From: Candidatus Thorarchaeota archaeon
GTDB taxonomy: Archaea; Asgardarchaeota; Thorarchaeia; Thorarchaeales; Thorarchaeaceae
Assembly (NCBI GenBank): GCA_030612005.1
Contig: JAUWOU010000009.1
Coordinates: forward strand, 1-48,462
Direction of reading: 5' to 3'
Length of the DNA: 48,462 bases
Shown one piece after another: positions 26,378-34,141 of this stretch; position 1 is the stretch's first letter; each line of letters begins with the position of its first letter. Below the pieces are notes generated by a model. It ran no database searches, was not told the origin of the DNA, and saw nothing but the letters and a program-made list of their open reading frames with translations. The position numbers were made by a program, and so were the translations under genes.

Positions 26378-29011
26378 CTATGACTTTCTCTTTCTGATGA
26401 CCCCTTCGACCGCTATCACAACAACAACAAGCCCCACAGTAGAGAGAATCAAAATCAACGTTATGTCATAAGTCATTGCTGCTTGTTTCCAGACAAACGG
26501 AAAATTATCCACATTCCCAGTTGAGCCTGGAATCAGGTACACTCCTTCACCATCATAGTCCATCCAATAGTTACCACACGACACCCCATCATCCCATGCA
26601 TTCAACTCACCATCGTCCCATGCGTTGAATATTCCATTCTTTCCTAGTTTGTTTAGATAGAGCACATTAGAATTACTTCTTTCATCAATACCGATGCCTA
26701 GTCTTAGGTTGTTGTATGCTGTGTTATTTATGAGAATACAATGGTCGCTTGAGTTCAATTGAAACCCTGAGAACGAGTTACTGGATGCATTATTGTTCAC
26801 TAAGATACAGTTTGTTGAAAAATAAATATAAAATCCATGTTTCTTGTTGTCAGTTGCATTGTTATCCATGAGGGTGCAGTTATCTGTGATCCATATCCAG
26901 ACTCCATATCTCAAGCATGTATTTGCAGTGTTATTTGTAATTGTACTGTTGTTTGAGCGATATAGGCAAAATCCGGAATATGTGTTGTTTATTGCAATAT
27001 TGTTGGTCAACATGCAATTGTTCGAAAATACTAATTGGAATCCATACATTCTTCCTGATGCAATGTTGTTCATCAAGAAACAGTTATTCGAGTAAGACAG
27101 ACAGTAACCCTTTGAGTTGTTGGATGCTGTATTACCTCTAAGCACACAGTACGTCGAATTTTCGAGATAGAAACCATATTCGTGATTGTTGATTACAACA
27201 TTGTTCAAAATGGAGCATCTGACGCAAAAAGCAATCTGAACCCCAATCGAAACATCAGTGAATATTCCATCTCTAGCTATAACATCAGTGCAGTTGGCTA
27301 GAATGAGTTGACTGTACTGTGAGCAATCGATGATTGCATTGGTAAGGTTTACGAAGTACCCTAGCGGTTTGTTATTGATTATATTACCTGATAGATTATG
27401 AAGCCAATGGGAAATACTCTCTCCAGAGATTACAATTCCACTATTGATTAGAGTATTGTTCGTCAACGTGCACTTACTTGAAGATGTTAGATCGAATCCG
27501 TAGAAATATCCATCACTGACATCGTTGTCTATTAAAATACAGTAATCTGAAAACTCTAATATGAATCCTGAGGAATATGCACCAGATGCAGTATTGTTCA
27601 TCAGAATACAGTAGTCTGACCTTCTAAGATAGAAACTATAGTATGAATATCCGGATGCAGTATTATCTGTAAGAATACAGTAGCCTGAGGATGTCACAGA
27701 GAACTGAACGCAAGTATTATTTATTAGAATGGAGTTTCTAGAGTATTCTAGTGATAACTTAGAACCGCTGTTGTTCATCAGGATGCAAAAAGCTGAGAAT
27801 TTCAAGAAGAACTCAGATGCTCTATTGTTTGATAGGGTGCAGTTTTCTGACCACATCATGTAGAATCCTTCAAGCAAGTTGTTAGACGCAGTATTGTTCA
27901 TCAGAGTACAGTTATCTGAAGAATGTAGATAGAACCCGTAGTCATTGTTGGTGGCTGTGTTATCAATTATTGTACAGTTGTTTGAGTTTCTTAAAATAAA
28001 TCCTTGGAGTGAGTTGTATGAAGCAGTATTATTCATCAAGCTGCAATTGCTACAGTAGCTGACCTGGATTCCAATTGTAACATTTGTGTATGTTCCACCC
28101 TTGGCTGTGACTCCTGTGCAATTGGCAAGAATAATCTGTGCATAGGAGTAACAATCAACTATAGTATTGGTGAGGTTTACGAAATATCCTAGAAATTTGC
28201 CATTTACTGTATTCCCAGATATTTCATGAAAGTAGTGCAAAATACTATTTCCATCGATGACAACTCCATTCTCAAACAGAGTGTTATTTATCAGTATGCA
28301 ATTTTCTGAGTATAATAGACTGAATCCATAGTCACTGTTGGTGACTGTGTTGCTTGTCAGTGTACACGATTTCAAGCTTACTAAATAGATTCCGTAGTCA
28401 TTATTGGAAACTGTATTATTGGCAAGCATGCAATTGTCTGAGTTGAGGAGACTGAACCCATAGTCACTGTTGGTGACAGTATTATTAGTTAGTGTGCAAG
28501 TATCGGAGCGTTCCAATTTGAATCCAAAACCTCTGTTATTAATGACAGTATTGTTGTATAGAATACAGTTGCCTGAGTTGTAAAGACTTACCCCAACATA
28601 ATGTTGTTCAATAATGCAATTGAAAATAGTCCCATGCATTACAGTGACAAAATGAATTCCCTCTTCAGGTGATGAATAGACACTAGGAAATGAAATCAAG
28701 CAGTTCCTTATTTCAAAGTAGACATCCGTATTTCTGATACTGATGCATGTGTCGTAATGAGTTAGATCCAACCACTCGATAATAAATGGATCCGCTGGAG
28801 TTCCACTTCCTGGCCACCCCTGACTGGAAAAATCAGCGTTACTACTGATGATGATAGATCTATGAGGTGTGTAATCACCCGAAGGTGTCATCGATTGTAC
28901 ATTGGTCTGTGCTACTATTGATTCTCTTTTTATGACAGTAACACCCTCTGAAGAAGAGAATGCGATAATCAAGAATAAGAACACTACGCTGGCTATAATC
29001 GATTTGTTCAT
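26378..29011 (-). CDS. Giant surface protein with right-handed beta-helix
   Basis: An 877-residue surface protein with a signal peptide (NKSIIASVVFLFLIIAF), about 28 beta-helix coils of the NosD/CASH type dominated by LMNNTAS and LTNNT turns, and a C-terminal membrane helix followed by RKRKS. The frame extends to ATG 29065, but ATG 29011 gives a proper signal peptide start, and the upstream part touches the pccB fragment. It is a paralogue of 23096-26011 but has no Ig domains or threonine stalk. The internal repeats are highly alike, which suggests repeat expansion within the gene. Likely surface binding or polysaccharide-modifying protein. Confidence 0.78.
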   Translation of the reverse strand: MNKSIIASVVFLFLIIAFSSSEGVTVIKRESIVAQTNVQSMTPSGDYTPHRSIIISSNADFSSQGWPGSGTPADPFIIEWLDLTHYDTCISIRNTDVYFEIRNCLISFPSVYSSPEEGIHFVTVMHGTIFNCIIEQHYVGVSLYNSGNCILYNNTVINNRGFGFKLERSDTCTLTNNTVTNSDYGFSLLNSDNCMLANNTVSNNDYGIYLVSLKSCTLTSNTVTNSDYGFSLLYSENCILINNTLFENGVVIDGNSILHYFHEISGNTVNGKFLGYFVNLTNTIVDCYSYAQIILANCTGVTAKGGTYTNVTIGIQVSYCSNCSLMNNTASYNSLQGFILRNSNNCTIIDNTATNNDYGFYLHSSDNCTLMNNTASNNLLEGFYMMWSENCTLSNNRASEFFLKFSAFCILMNNSGSKLSLEYSRNSILINNTCVQFSVTSSGYCILTDNTASGYSYYSFYLRRSDYCILMNNTASGAYSSGFILEFSDYCILIDNDVSDGYFYGFDLTSSSKCTLTNNTLINSGIVISGESISHWLHNLSGNIINNKPLGYFVNLTNAIIDCSQYSQLILANCTDVIARDGIFTDVSIGVQIAFCVRCSILNNVVINNHEYGFYLENSTYCVLRGNTASNNSKGYCLSYSNNCFLMNNIASGRMYGFQLVFSNNCMLTNNIAINNTYSGFCLYRSNNSTITNNTANTCLRYGVWIWITDNCTLMDNNATDNKKHGFYIYFSTNCILVNNNASSNSFSGFQLNSSDHCILINNTAYNNLRLGIGIDERSNSNVLYLNKLGKNGIFNAWDDGELNAWDDGVSCGNYWMDYDGEGVYLIPGSTGNVDNFPFVWKQAAMTYDITLILILSTVGLVVVVIAVEGVIRKRKS

Positions 29012-29070
29012 ACCAAACGCCCCAGTCAATAAGTATCTGGTGGTACTAATAGATTTATTGGACATTCATA

Positions 29071-30066
29071 GTGAAGAATACCAGCCACATGTTCATTACA
29101 GGTCCTGAGGTCATCAAGACAGTCACTGGTGAGGAAGTGACCTTTGAAGAACTTGGCGGGGCGATGACTCACAATACGACAAGTGGCGTTGCATCCTTTG
29201 CAAGCGAGGATGAGGATGACTGCTTCATACAAATCAAAACTCTCCTAAGTTATATCCCAAGCAATAATCTTCAGGAACCTCCACGTATTGATACTGGGCA
29301 CGCTCCCGATGATTTTGATGAGTCAATTGATGACCTTGTACCAGAGGATGCCAATGTTCCTTATGATATGCGGGATGTTGTCGCAAAGCTCGTGGACAAT
29401 GGTGAGTTCTTTGAGGTCTTCGAACACTGGGCAAAGAATATGATTGTAGGATTTGCACGTTTTGACGGCCGTTCAGTTGGTATCGTCGGTAACAATCCAG
29501 CTCATCTAGCCGGAACTATCGACATCAATGCGTCAGACAAACTCTCTCGCTTTGTTAGATTCTGTGATGCGTTTAACATCCCAGTAATCACGCTAATGGA
29601 CGTGCCGGGCTATCTTCCTGGTACGGCGCAAGAATGGGGAGGTATCATCCGTCACGGGGCAAAGATCCTCTACGCTTATGCAGAGGCTACTGTACCCCTC
29701 ATCACAATTATCACTCGTAAGGGCTATGGTGGCGCTTACGACGTTATGAGTTCCAAGCACATTGGTGCAGACCTCGTATACGCATGGCCTAGCTCACAGA
29801 TTGCGGTCATGGGTTCTGATGGAGCTACAAACATTATTTTCAGGAAAGAGATTGCAGCTGCTAAGAATAAGAAGAAGAAGCGGGCTGAGCTTGCAAAGGA
29901 TTACAAAGACCAATTTGCTAATCCCTACATTGCTGCTGGACTCGGTTATATTGACAAGGTCATCTTCCCACGGGAAACTCGTGGTTTAATCTGTAAAGGA
30001 CTGGATCTACTTGCAAGTAAAAGGCAGAGTAGACCCCCAAAGAAACATGGGAACATACCTCTATGA
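29071..30066 (+). pseudogene. 3' two-thirds of a pccB gene (copy 2, truncated)
   Basis: Encodes 331 residues matching residues 187-517 of the intact carboxyltransferase without a gap, identical in length (996 bases) to 21614-22609 and roughly 85% identical in protein by eye. It lacks the N-terminal oxyanion half, so it cannot work alone. The frame is intact and could be translated from GTG 29071, but no ribosome-binding site is visible and it abuts the divergent beta-helix gene. The intact frame and mostly conservative changes suggest the break is recent or the piece is still used. Confidence 0.88.
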
Positions 30067-30190
30067 GCCATTTTCTTAGGTAGGAATTCTACCACACTTG
30101 ATTAGTTCAATCTTTTAATTATCATACCATTTATACACGCATTCCAGCAACTCTCAAACGAAGTTCTATAGAAAACTAATCGTAGAGGGA

Positions 30191-30700
30191 GTGCGTTTGG
30201 AAGAAAATAAACAATCGAGTAATAATTCCATCAGAACAATAATGATCCCATCAGTTATGTTCATTGTTATCCTGATAGTACCGTCGTACCTCCACATTGG
30301 CAGTTTTCTGGAAATCTCATCACTAACGTGGATATTTAGAATGAGACCTGGTGAACCCACCCAACTCTTCCTTGTATTCGAACAAATCACTTTCTTCAAT
30401 TCAATCTTGAGGTTTCTCCTTGTATTTATGATTTACAGATTCTATAGTAATGCAACGACACTAAAACGAGCTATGTTAGTTGGTATATTTATTGAGTTCA
30501 TCATTTTTGTAGGTATTAATGCGGGCAACTTACTCTACACAATTTTTCCAGTCCCTGGTTTTCACCCTTCTTCTCTAAGCGATTTTCCACTTCCAATTGC
30601 TGTTCTCATCTTTCTACTGATAGCCAAGTTGATTCCACCATTGAAATATGATCAAGATTTTTCAAATGAATGGCTTGATACTAACGATTCAGATGCATAG
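30191..30700 (+). CDS. Four-helix membrane protein, unknown function
   Basis: A 169-residue protein with about four hydrophobic segments and an acidic C-terminus. GTG 30191 or TTG 30197 start after AGAGGGAG. It sits between the end of the truncated pccB (30066) and the displaced start of its small partner (30752), so it looks like inserted cargo. Family not recognised. Confidence 0.55.
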   Translation: MRLEENKQSSNNSIRTIMIPSVMFIVILIVPSYLHIGSFLEISSLTWIFRMRPGEPTQLFLVFEQITFFNSILRFLLVFMIYRFYSNATTLKRAMLVGIFIEFIIFVGINAGNLLYTIFPVPGFHPSSLSDFPLPIAVLIFLLIAKLIPPLKYDQDFSNEWLDTNDSDA

Positions 30701-30715
30701 TATGTCTGTGAAGTT

Positions 30716-30877
30716 GGAACATTCCTCTTTGATACCCGAGGTGCGAATAAAATGCAAGATTACATGACGTGGTTGTACAAATATGGGATATACGTGGCAA
30801 TGAATAATGGCACTTTAATTTGTCTGATTGAAGGAAACGCTATTGTGATTTACAACGAAAGTACTATATATAGATAG
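30716..30877 (+). pseudogene. End of pccB plus truncated OadG-like gene (copy 3)
   Basis: GGAACATTCCTCTTTGA at 30716-30732 repeats the last codons of pccB. The intergenic GATACCCGAGGTGCGAATAAA and an ATG at 30752 then match the sequence after the intact pccB. The first 17 codons match the OadG-like protein (DYMTWLYKYGIY). The reading frame then diverges and ends at 30877 after 41 residues. This is the stranded downstream partner of the truncated pccB at 29071-30066. Confidence 0.85.
30864..30872 (+). promoter_or_regulatory. TATA box of the vapBC operon
   Basis: ACTATATAT at the start of an AT repeat (TAGATAGATATATAGATA), about 35 bases before ATG 30904, which gives a short leader. Confidence 0.5.
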
Positions 30878-30903
30878 ATATATAGATATCAAGGGTTGGT
30901 CAC

Positions 30904-31116
30904 ATGGGTCAAAAAAATATTCCTGTTGATTCTCATACATATGAAATTCTGAAGTCTCTAAAAGGTCCTGGTGAATCTTTTCGTGAACTGATACTTCGCT
31001 TAATACGTGGTCAAGGTGATAGAGTACTGCGTCACTTTGGTTCGTGGGAACTTGATGAGGATGAGCTCGCTAGGATTCAAAATGCACTAGACCAAGGATG
31101 GACAGGGTGGGATTAG
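30904..31116 (+). CDS. vapB: VapB-type antitoxin
   Basis: A 70-residue protein of the archaeal DUF217/VapB family: an N-terminal strand-helix-helix part (NIPVDSHTYEILKSLKGPGESF) for DNA binding and an acidic C-terminus (WELDEDELARI) that would cover the toxin active site. It overlaps the toxin gene by 19 bases, the usual order and coupling for VapBC pairs. It should repress its own promoter. Confidence 0.8.
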   Translation: MGQKNIPVDSHTYEILKSLKGPGESFRELILRLIRGQGDRVLRHFGSWELDEDELARIQNALDQGWTGWD

Positions 31117-31526
31117 TGAAACCTGTTTGTCTTGATACAACAATCCTCGTTGATCTAGAACGGGGAATTCCTTCAGCTAAGAAGGAAATTGAGAAATTAT
31201 TATCAGAATCAAACAGACTATGTACAACGACAATAAACATCTTTGAGATGGCTTTTGGAGCTCATAAATCTAGGAAGAGTAAGAAGAACATCAAGGCACT
31301 AGTTGCATTGACAGAAGATTTAGATTTGTGGGACTTCGATAAAGAAAGTAGTTTCCTCGCAGGAGAACTGCTACAGAAGCTTGAGTCAAAGGGAACCCCA
31401 ATCGGATTCAGGGATGTCTTCATTGCCTCAATTGCCCTTACCAACAGATGTGACAGAATCGTGACTTCAAACGTGAAGGATTTCAACAGAATTCCTGGAA
31501 TCAAGGCAACTCCATATGATGAGTGA
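31098..31526 (+). CDS. vapC: VapC-type PIN-domain ribonuclease toxin
   Basis: A 142-residue PIN nuclease. The four acids are present: D13 (CLDTTILVD), E50 (NIFEMAFG), D106 (GFRDVFIAS) and D128 (VKDFN, after VTSN). It should cleave RNA when free of VapB. ATG 31098 lies inside vapB; GTG 31107 or 31116 would give a shorter N-terminus. The pair sits between two pccB tail fragments and could stabilise the accessory region. Confidence 0.85.
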   Translation: MDRVGLVKPVCLDTTILVDLERGIPSAKKEIEKLLSESNRLCTTTINIFEMAFGAHKSRKSKKNIKALVALTEDLDLWDFDKESSFLAGELLQKLESKGTPIGFRDVFIASIALTNRCDRIVTSNVKDFNRIPGIKATPYDE

Positions 31527-31543
31527 TATAGTTTAATGAATCC

Positions 31544-31624
31544 CGAATCTGCAACGGTTTCAATTTACTAGCGAGTAAGAAACCAAGTAGACCTCCGAAG
31601 AAGCATGGGTCCATTTTGCTATAG
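31544..31624 (+). pseudogene. 3'-end fragment of pccB (copy 4)
   Basis: Twenty-six codons and a TAG that read RICNGFNLLASKKPSRPPKK and then HGSILL, matching the C-terminus of the intact protein (RPLICKGLDMLANK...). It is more diverged than the other copies (GNIPL has become GSILL), so it is probably the oldest. It begins 17 bases after the vapC stop and runs directly into the dyad at 31625. Confidence 0.85.
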
Positions 31625-31637
31625 TTAACAGGGTTAA
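31625..31637. promoter_or_regulatory. Dyad TTAAC-AGG-GTTAA, possible operator
   Basis: The exact reverse complement of the 13-base site at 26145-26157. Here it lies about 25 bases upstream of the TATA box of the winged-helix gene at 31718, a plausible place for autoregulation. Confidence 0.35.
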
Positions 31638-31662
31638 TTTTTCCTAAAATTAGTAGAAAATG

Positions 31663-31670
31663 TTATATAC
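31663..31670 (+). promoter_or_regulatory. TATA box of the winged-helix gene
   Basis: TTATATAC lies 48 bases before ATG 31718, and a GGTGATT ribosome-binding site stands between them. Confidence 0.5.
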
Positions 31671-31717
31671 AAATGTTATTCAAACGCCTAGCTACATAGT
31701 TGGTGATTTAACCATTG

Positions 31718-31960
31718 ATGAATGATGAAGAGTTTGAGCTGAGGGTAAAGGCTTCTAGATTGACCAAGAGTCAAGAGATTGTGTTATCCATTTTGAGATC
31801 ACAGGGGATGAACGGAGTGACACCCAAACAGCTCTTAGGGGAAGTAAAGTTTGCACCGCGTACCGTGAGATACGCCCTGCGGAAACTGCTAAAGAAGGAC
31901 CTAATTCGTCGAATACCTTGTCTTCAAGATATGCGACAGTGGATCTATATTCCTGCATAG
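31718..31960 (+). CDS. Small winged-helix DNA-binding protein
   Basis: An 80-residue protein that is one winged-helix domain: helix 1 SQEIVLSILRSQ, turn GVTPKQLLGEVK, recognition helix RTVRYALRKLLKKDL, and a wing ending WIYIPA. It resembles the MarR/TrmB-like regulators of archaea. ATG 31718 is used rather than the adjacent TTG. It may act on the dyads at 31625 and 26145; this is an inference. Confidence 0.75.
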   Translation: MNDEEFELRVKASRLTKSQEIVLSILRSQGMNGVTPKQLLGEVKFAPRTVRYALRKLLKKDLIRRIPCLQDMRQWIYIPA

Positions 31961-31993
31961 TAGAAAAAAGAATAGTCGGGGGAAAATCCCCCA
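31960..31993 (-). terminator. Hairpin terminator, minus strand
   Basis: GGGGG (31978-31982) pairs with CCCCC (31988-31992) across AAAAT. On the minus strand it is followed by a T-rich run (complement of 31961-31972). No annotated minus-strand gene ends here, so it marks the end of the short transcription unit that begins at the TATA box 32191-32199. Confidence 0.55.
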
Positions 31994-31995
31994 AA

Positions 31996-32052
31996 TTATT
32001 TACGAGATTTCATGGCCTGCCAGCAGCGCTTGCAAATATCAAGGGTAGGCAT
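31996..32052 (-). CDS. Possible 18-residue Cys-pair microprotein
   Basis: MPTLDICKRCWQAMKSRK followed by TAA, placed between the inverted repeat copy and the terminator. The C-x2-C pair and basic end look like the tail of a zinc ribbon, so it may instead be the remnant of a longer gene. An in-frame TGA stands 7 codons upstream. Low confidence. Confidence 0.25.
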   Translation of the reverse strand: MPTLDICKRCWQAMKSRK

Positions 32053-32067
32053 AGTGTTAGCATTAAC

Positions 32068-32212
32068 CGTTCATTGTTAATTGCACAACCTTGGACACCA
32101 GAGTGAAGTGCTCCCAGAAACGGCACTGGGAATAACTCTGTGAGGTGCTGTTCGTGTCAGGTCAACCTCATACCATGTTAGTTGTACTTTGATATATAAC
32201 GACCTATTAGTT
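32068..32212 (-). repeat. Left copy of the 145-bp inverted repeat
   Basis: Read on the minus strand it aligns with 34142-34290 over its whole length. The inner 75 bases (32068-32142) differ at only four positions, while the outer half, which contains a TATA box, differs more. Within the conserved part CAGAGT pairs with ACTCTG, and TCCCAG inside it pairs with CTGGGA. The rest of the 398-base gap 31961-32358 holds the terminator, the microprotein frame and about 145 bases (32213-32358) in which I see nothing else. Confidence 0.85.
32191..32199 (-). promoter_or_regulatory. TATA box in the left inverted-repeat copy
   Basis: TTATATATC read on the minus strand, conserved in place with TATATATATC at 34154-34163 in the right copy. 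It should drive leftward transcription through the repeat toward the terminator at 31960-31993. Confidence 0.5.
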
Positions 32213-32358
32213 TCCCAAGGTTATTCAAATACGTTACAATATTTTACTTTTTTCCCCTCGAAATTTTGATTTTGTGTGTATCACTCAGAGAACATAACAC
32301 CTCAAGTTCTTCGTTTTGTAGCATTTTCCCAGGTGTCCCCTGATTTCGAGGTGCAAAT

Positions 32359-32826
32359 ATGGTCAAACAGTGTGGCGCATGTGGATCCACGGACAATGTA
32401 CAGTATATCTTTGACTCATTCTGTGAAACTGGAGAATGGAGATGTAGTTCGTGTCTTGGTAGACGTTTTCCTGAAGGGTCACGGGTTGTAAAATTCACGG
32501 ATAAATCTCATCCCCTGCGACCAGCATATTATATGTGTGTAGAAACCCAAGAAGACCTAGATCTCATTATGACAGTGGGAGCACGAGCGCAGAAACTTGG
32601 TACAAAAGGAATGGAAGCTTGCTTCTATGCATCACTCAAACGGGGTCGACCAGTAAGTCCTCATTCATTTTCACTGGGGCATGCTGATAGTGAATCTCGA
32701 CTTCGATCTTACGTTGATAGTCTTCGAATGCACATTGAAACTTCTGAGAAGTTCAAATACGCAAAAGAAAAAGCAGTTCCTGAGATTGTATGGTCTCGAA
32801 TATCTCCTGCAACTACTGCAATATGA
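32359..32826 (+). CDS. Zinc-ribbon protein, unknown function
   Basis: A 155-residue soluble protein. An N-terminal zinc ribbon (C5-x2-C8, C29-x2-C32, with an extra C22) is followed by about 110 residues of mixed helix, rich in basic residues near the C-terminus. ATG 32359 has an ideal GAGGTG site. It is the first gene inside the island bracketed by the inverted repeat. Family not recognised. Confidence 0.6.
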   Translation: MVKQCGACGSTDNVQYIFDSFCETGEWRCSSCLGRRFPEGSRVVKFTDKSHPLRPAYYMCVETQEDLDLIMTVGARAQKLGTKGMEACFYASLKRGRPVSPHSFSLGHADSESRLRSYVDSLRMHIETSEKFKYAKEKAVPEIVWSRISPATTAI

Positions 32827-32916
32827 TATGATAGATGCCACCTAGATTGCTTTGGCACTTTTTTCGAGATATTCTGAGTAGTAGGAGATAAATGACAGCA
32901 AATTTTCTCATACCTT

Positions 32917-33516
32917 ATGCAATTGTTACCGATTCAATATGTCTTCATGGTTGGCGATTATACCGTCGCTGCACTTCTTGTTCTCTATTTTGTCAAGGCA
33001 TATAGAGACAAAAAAATTCCAAAATCATACTTCTATGCATTCTGGGTTGGATGTCTAATCGGGGCGGTTTGGGAATTTACATTCCTTTTCTTGGGTCCTG
33101 ATTTTCTACGCGCAGCAGTTGAATGGCCTTTTGGTCTTTCTGGGTGGCCAAAGAAAGTCAGTCATTCTATCTGGGATGGTGGTGTATTCATGGCAGGTGT
33201 CTATTTCTGCAACAGGTTTCTGGGAGCAGAATCTCGTTTCACGAATTGGAACTGGAAAGATTACAGAATCATGGCACTTTGGGGAATCGGTCAAGAACTA
33301 TTCGTTGAGTACATATTCGCTGGAAGAGTCTGGGTATACTCGCCCTTACCCTGGAATCCAGTAATTATTCCTCCACTTCCAGGGATGGCTTCAACCATTG
33401 GGATGACCCTGATTCCACAAGCAACATGGGTAATCGCACCGATAGTTTTCTACTTCCTTTTCCTGAAGTTAGTAAAACGGTTTGATGCACCAGTTTCTGT
33501 TGGTGTAGAAAACTAA
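32917..33516 (+). CDS. Six-helix membrane protein, unknown function
   Basis: A 199-residue integral membrane protein with about six hydrophobic segments and several tryptophans and acidic residues inside or next to helices (VWEFTFLFLG, WDGGVF, GQELFVEYIF). The pattern of buried W/E/D residues is unlike a simple channel and may mark a lipid-modifying or carotenoid-type enzyme, but I cannot name the family. ATG 32917. Confidence 0.55.
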   Translation: MQLLPIQYVFMVGDYTVAALLVLYFVKAYRDKKIPKSYFYAFWVGCLIGAVWEFTFLFLGPDFLRAAVEWPFGLSGWPKKVSHSIWDGGVFMAGVYFCNRFLGAESRFTNWNWKDYRIMALWGIGQELFVEYIFAGRVWVYSPLPWNPVIIPPLPGMASTIGMTLIPQATWVIAPIVFYFLFLKLVKRFDAPVSVGVEN

Positions 33517-33660
33517 TTTGGTATGTGATGGTAGCTTCAAGAAGGGCTTCTTTCATTTCCTTTCTTGAAGTTACCAGTTGCTTTTGTCATAATCAGTTTC
33601 GACAAATATTTAACATGGTTTTTCTGGTTCCGTTCTAGTTTCTCAGGAGGAGAGATATAA

Positions 33661-34044
33661 TTGCAATTTGATTGGATATTAACACTTGGAATCAATAATT
33701 TATTTATGCTCATTGCTATTTTTGTCATTGTAGGCATTATCATTCAGGCTATTTTTCTCGGTATAGGACTTGGCTTCGTGAATGGTAGAAATAGAGAATT
33801 AGGAACTACCTTTGTCACCGCAATTATGATGTCATTAGTGCTATGGATTCCATGCCTTGGATGCATCCTTGCATGGTATTTCATCAAGAGCCGTCATGAT
33901 GTGGGTTGGGGTGGTGCCCTTATAGCTTGGATTCTGGGAGCTGTTGTTCAGATTCTTGTAGTGATAGGAATAATGTTCCTATTCTTTGCACCTCTATTTG
34001 CAGCAATAATGGCTGGTCTTCTTCCAGGATTCCCAATGCCATAG
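33661..34044 (+). CDS. Small membrane protein, unknown function
   Basis: A 127-residue protein with about four hydrophobic segments and a C-x2-C in the second (WIPCLGCILAWYF). TTG 33661 follows a strong AGGAGGAG site at 33645-33652. The last gene inside the inverted-repeat island. Family not recognised. Confidence 0.55.
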   Translation: MQFDWILTLGINNLFMLIAIFVIVGIIIQAIFLGIGLGFVNGRNRELGTTFVTAIMMSLVLWIPCLGCILAWYFIKSRHDVGWGGALIAWILGAVVQILVVIGIMFLFFAPLFAAIMAGLLPGFPMP

Positions 34045-34141
34045 TAGGATTGAATCAGACGTGGATAAGGGTGTTCAACAGCTACCAAAAACTTGGTTTA
34101 AGTTGGACATCCCTTCCAATATATGTTTTAAGAAAGAATGC

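Noticed and set aside
26378-29011. CRISPR-like array suggested by many regularly spaced repeats
   Set aside because: The repeats are protein coils in an open frame, degenerate at base level, without constant direct repeats.
32244-32345. A second phosphoesterase relic on the minus strand (PGKMLQNEE resembles PGKLLHEE of 35018-35320)
   Set aside because: The likeness covers under ten residues and no GHTH block follows.
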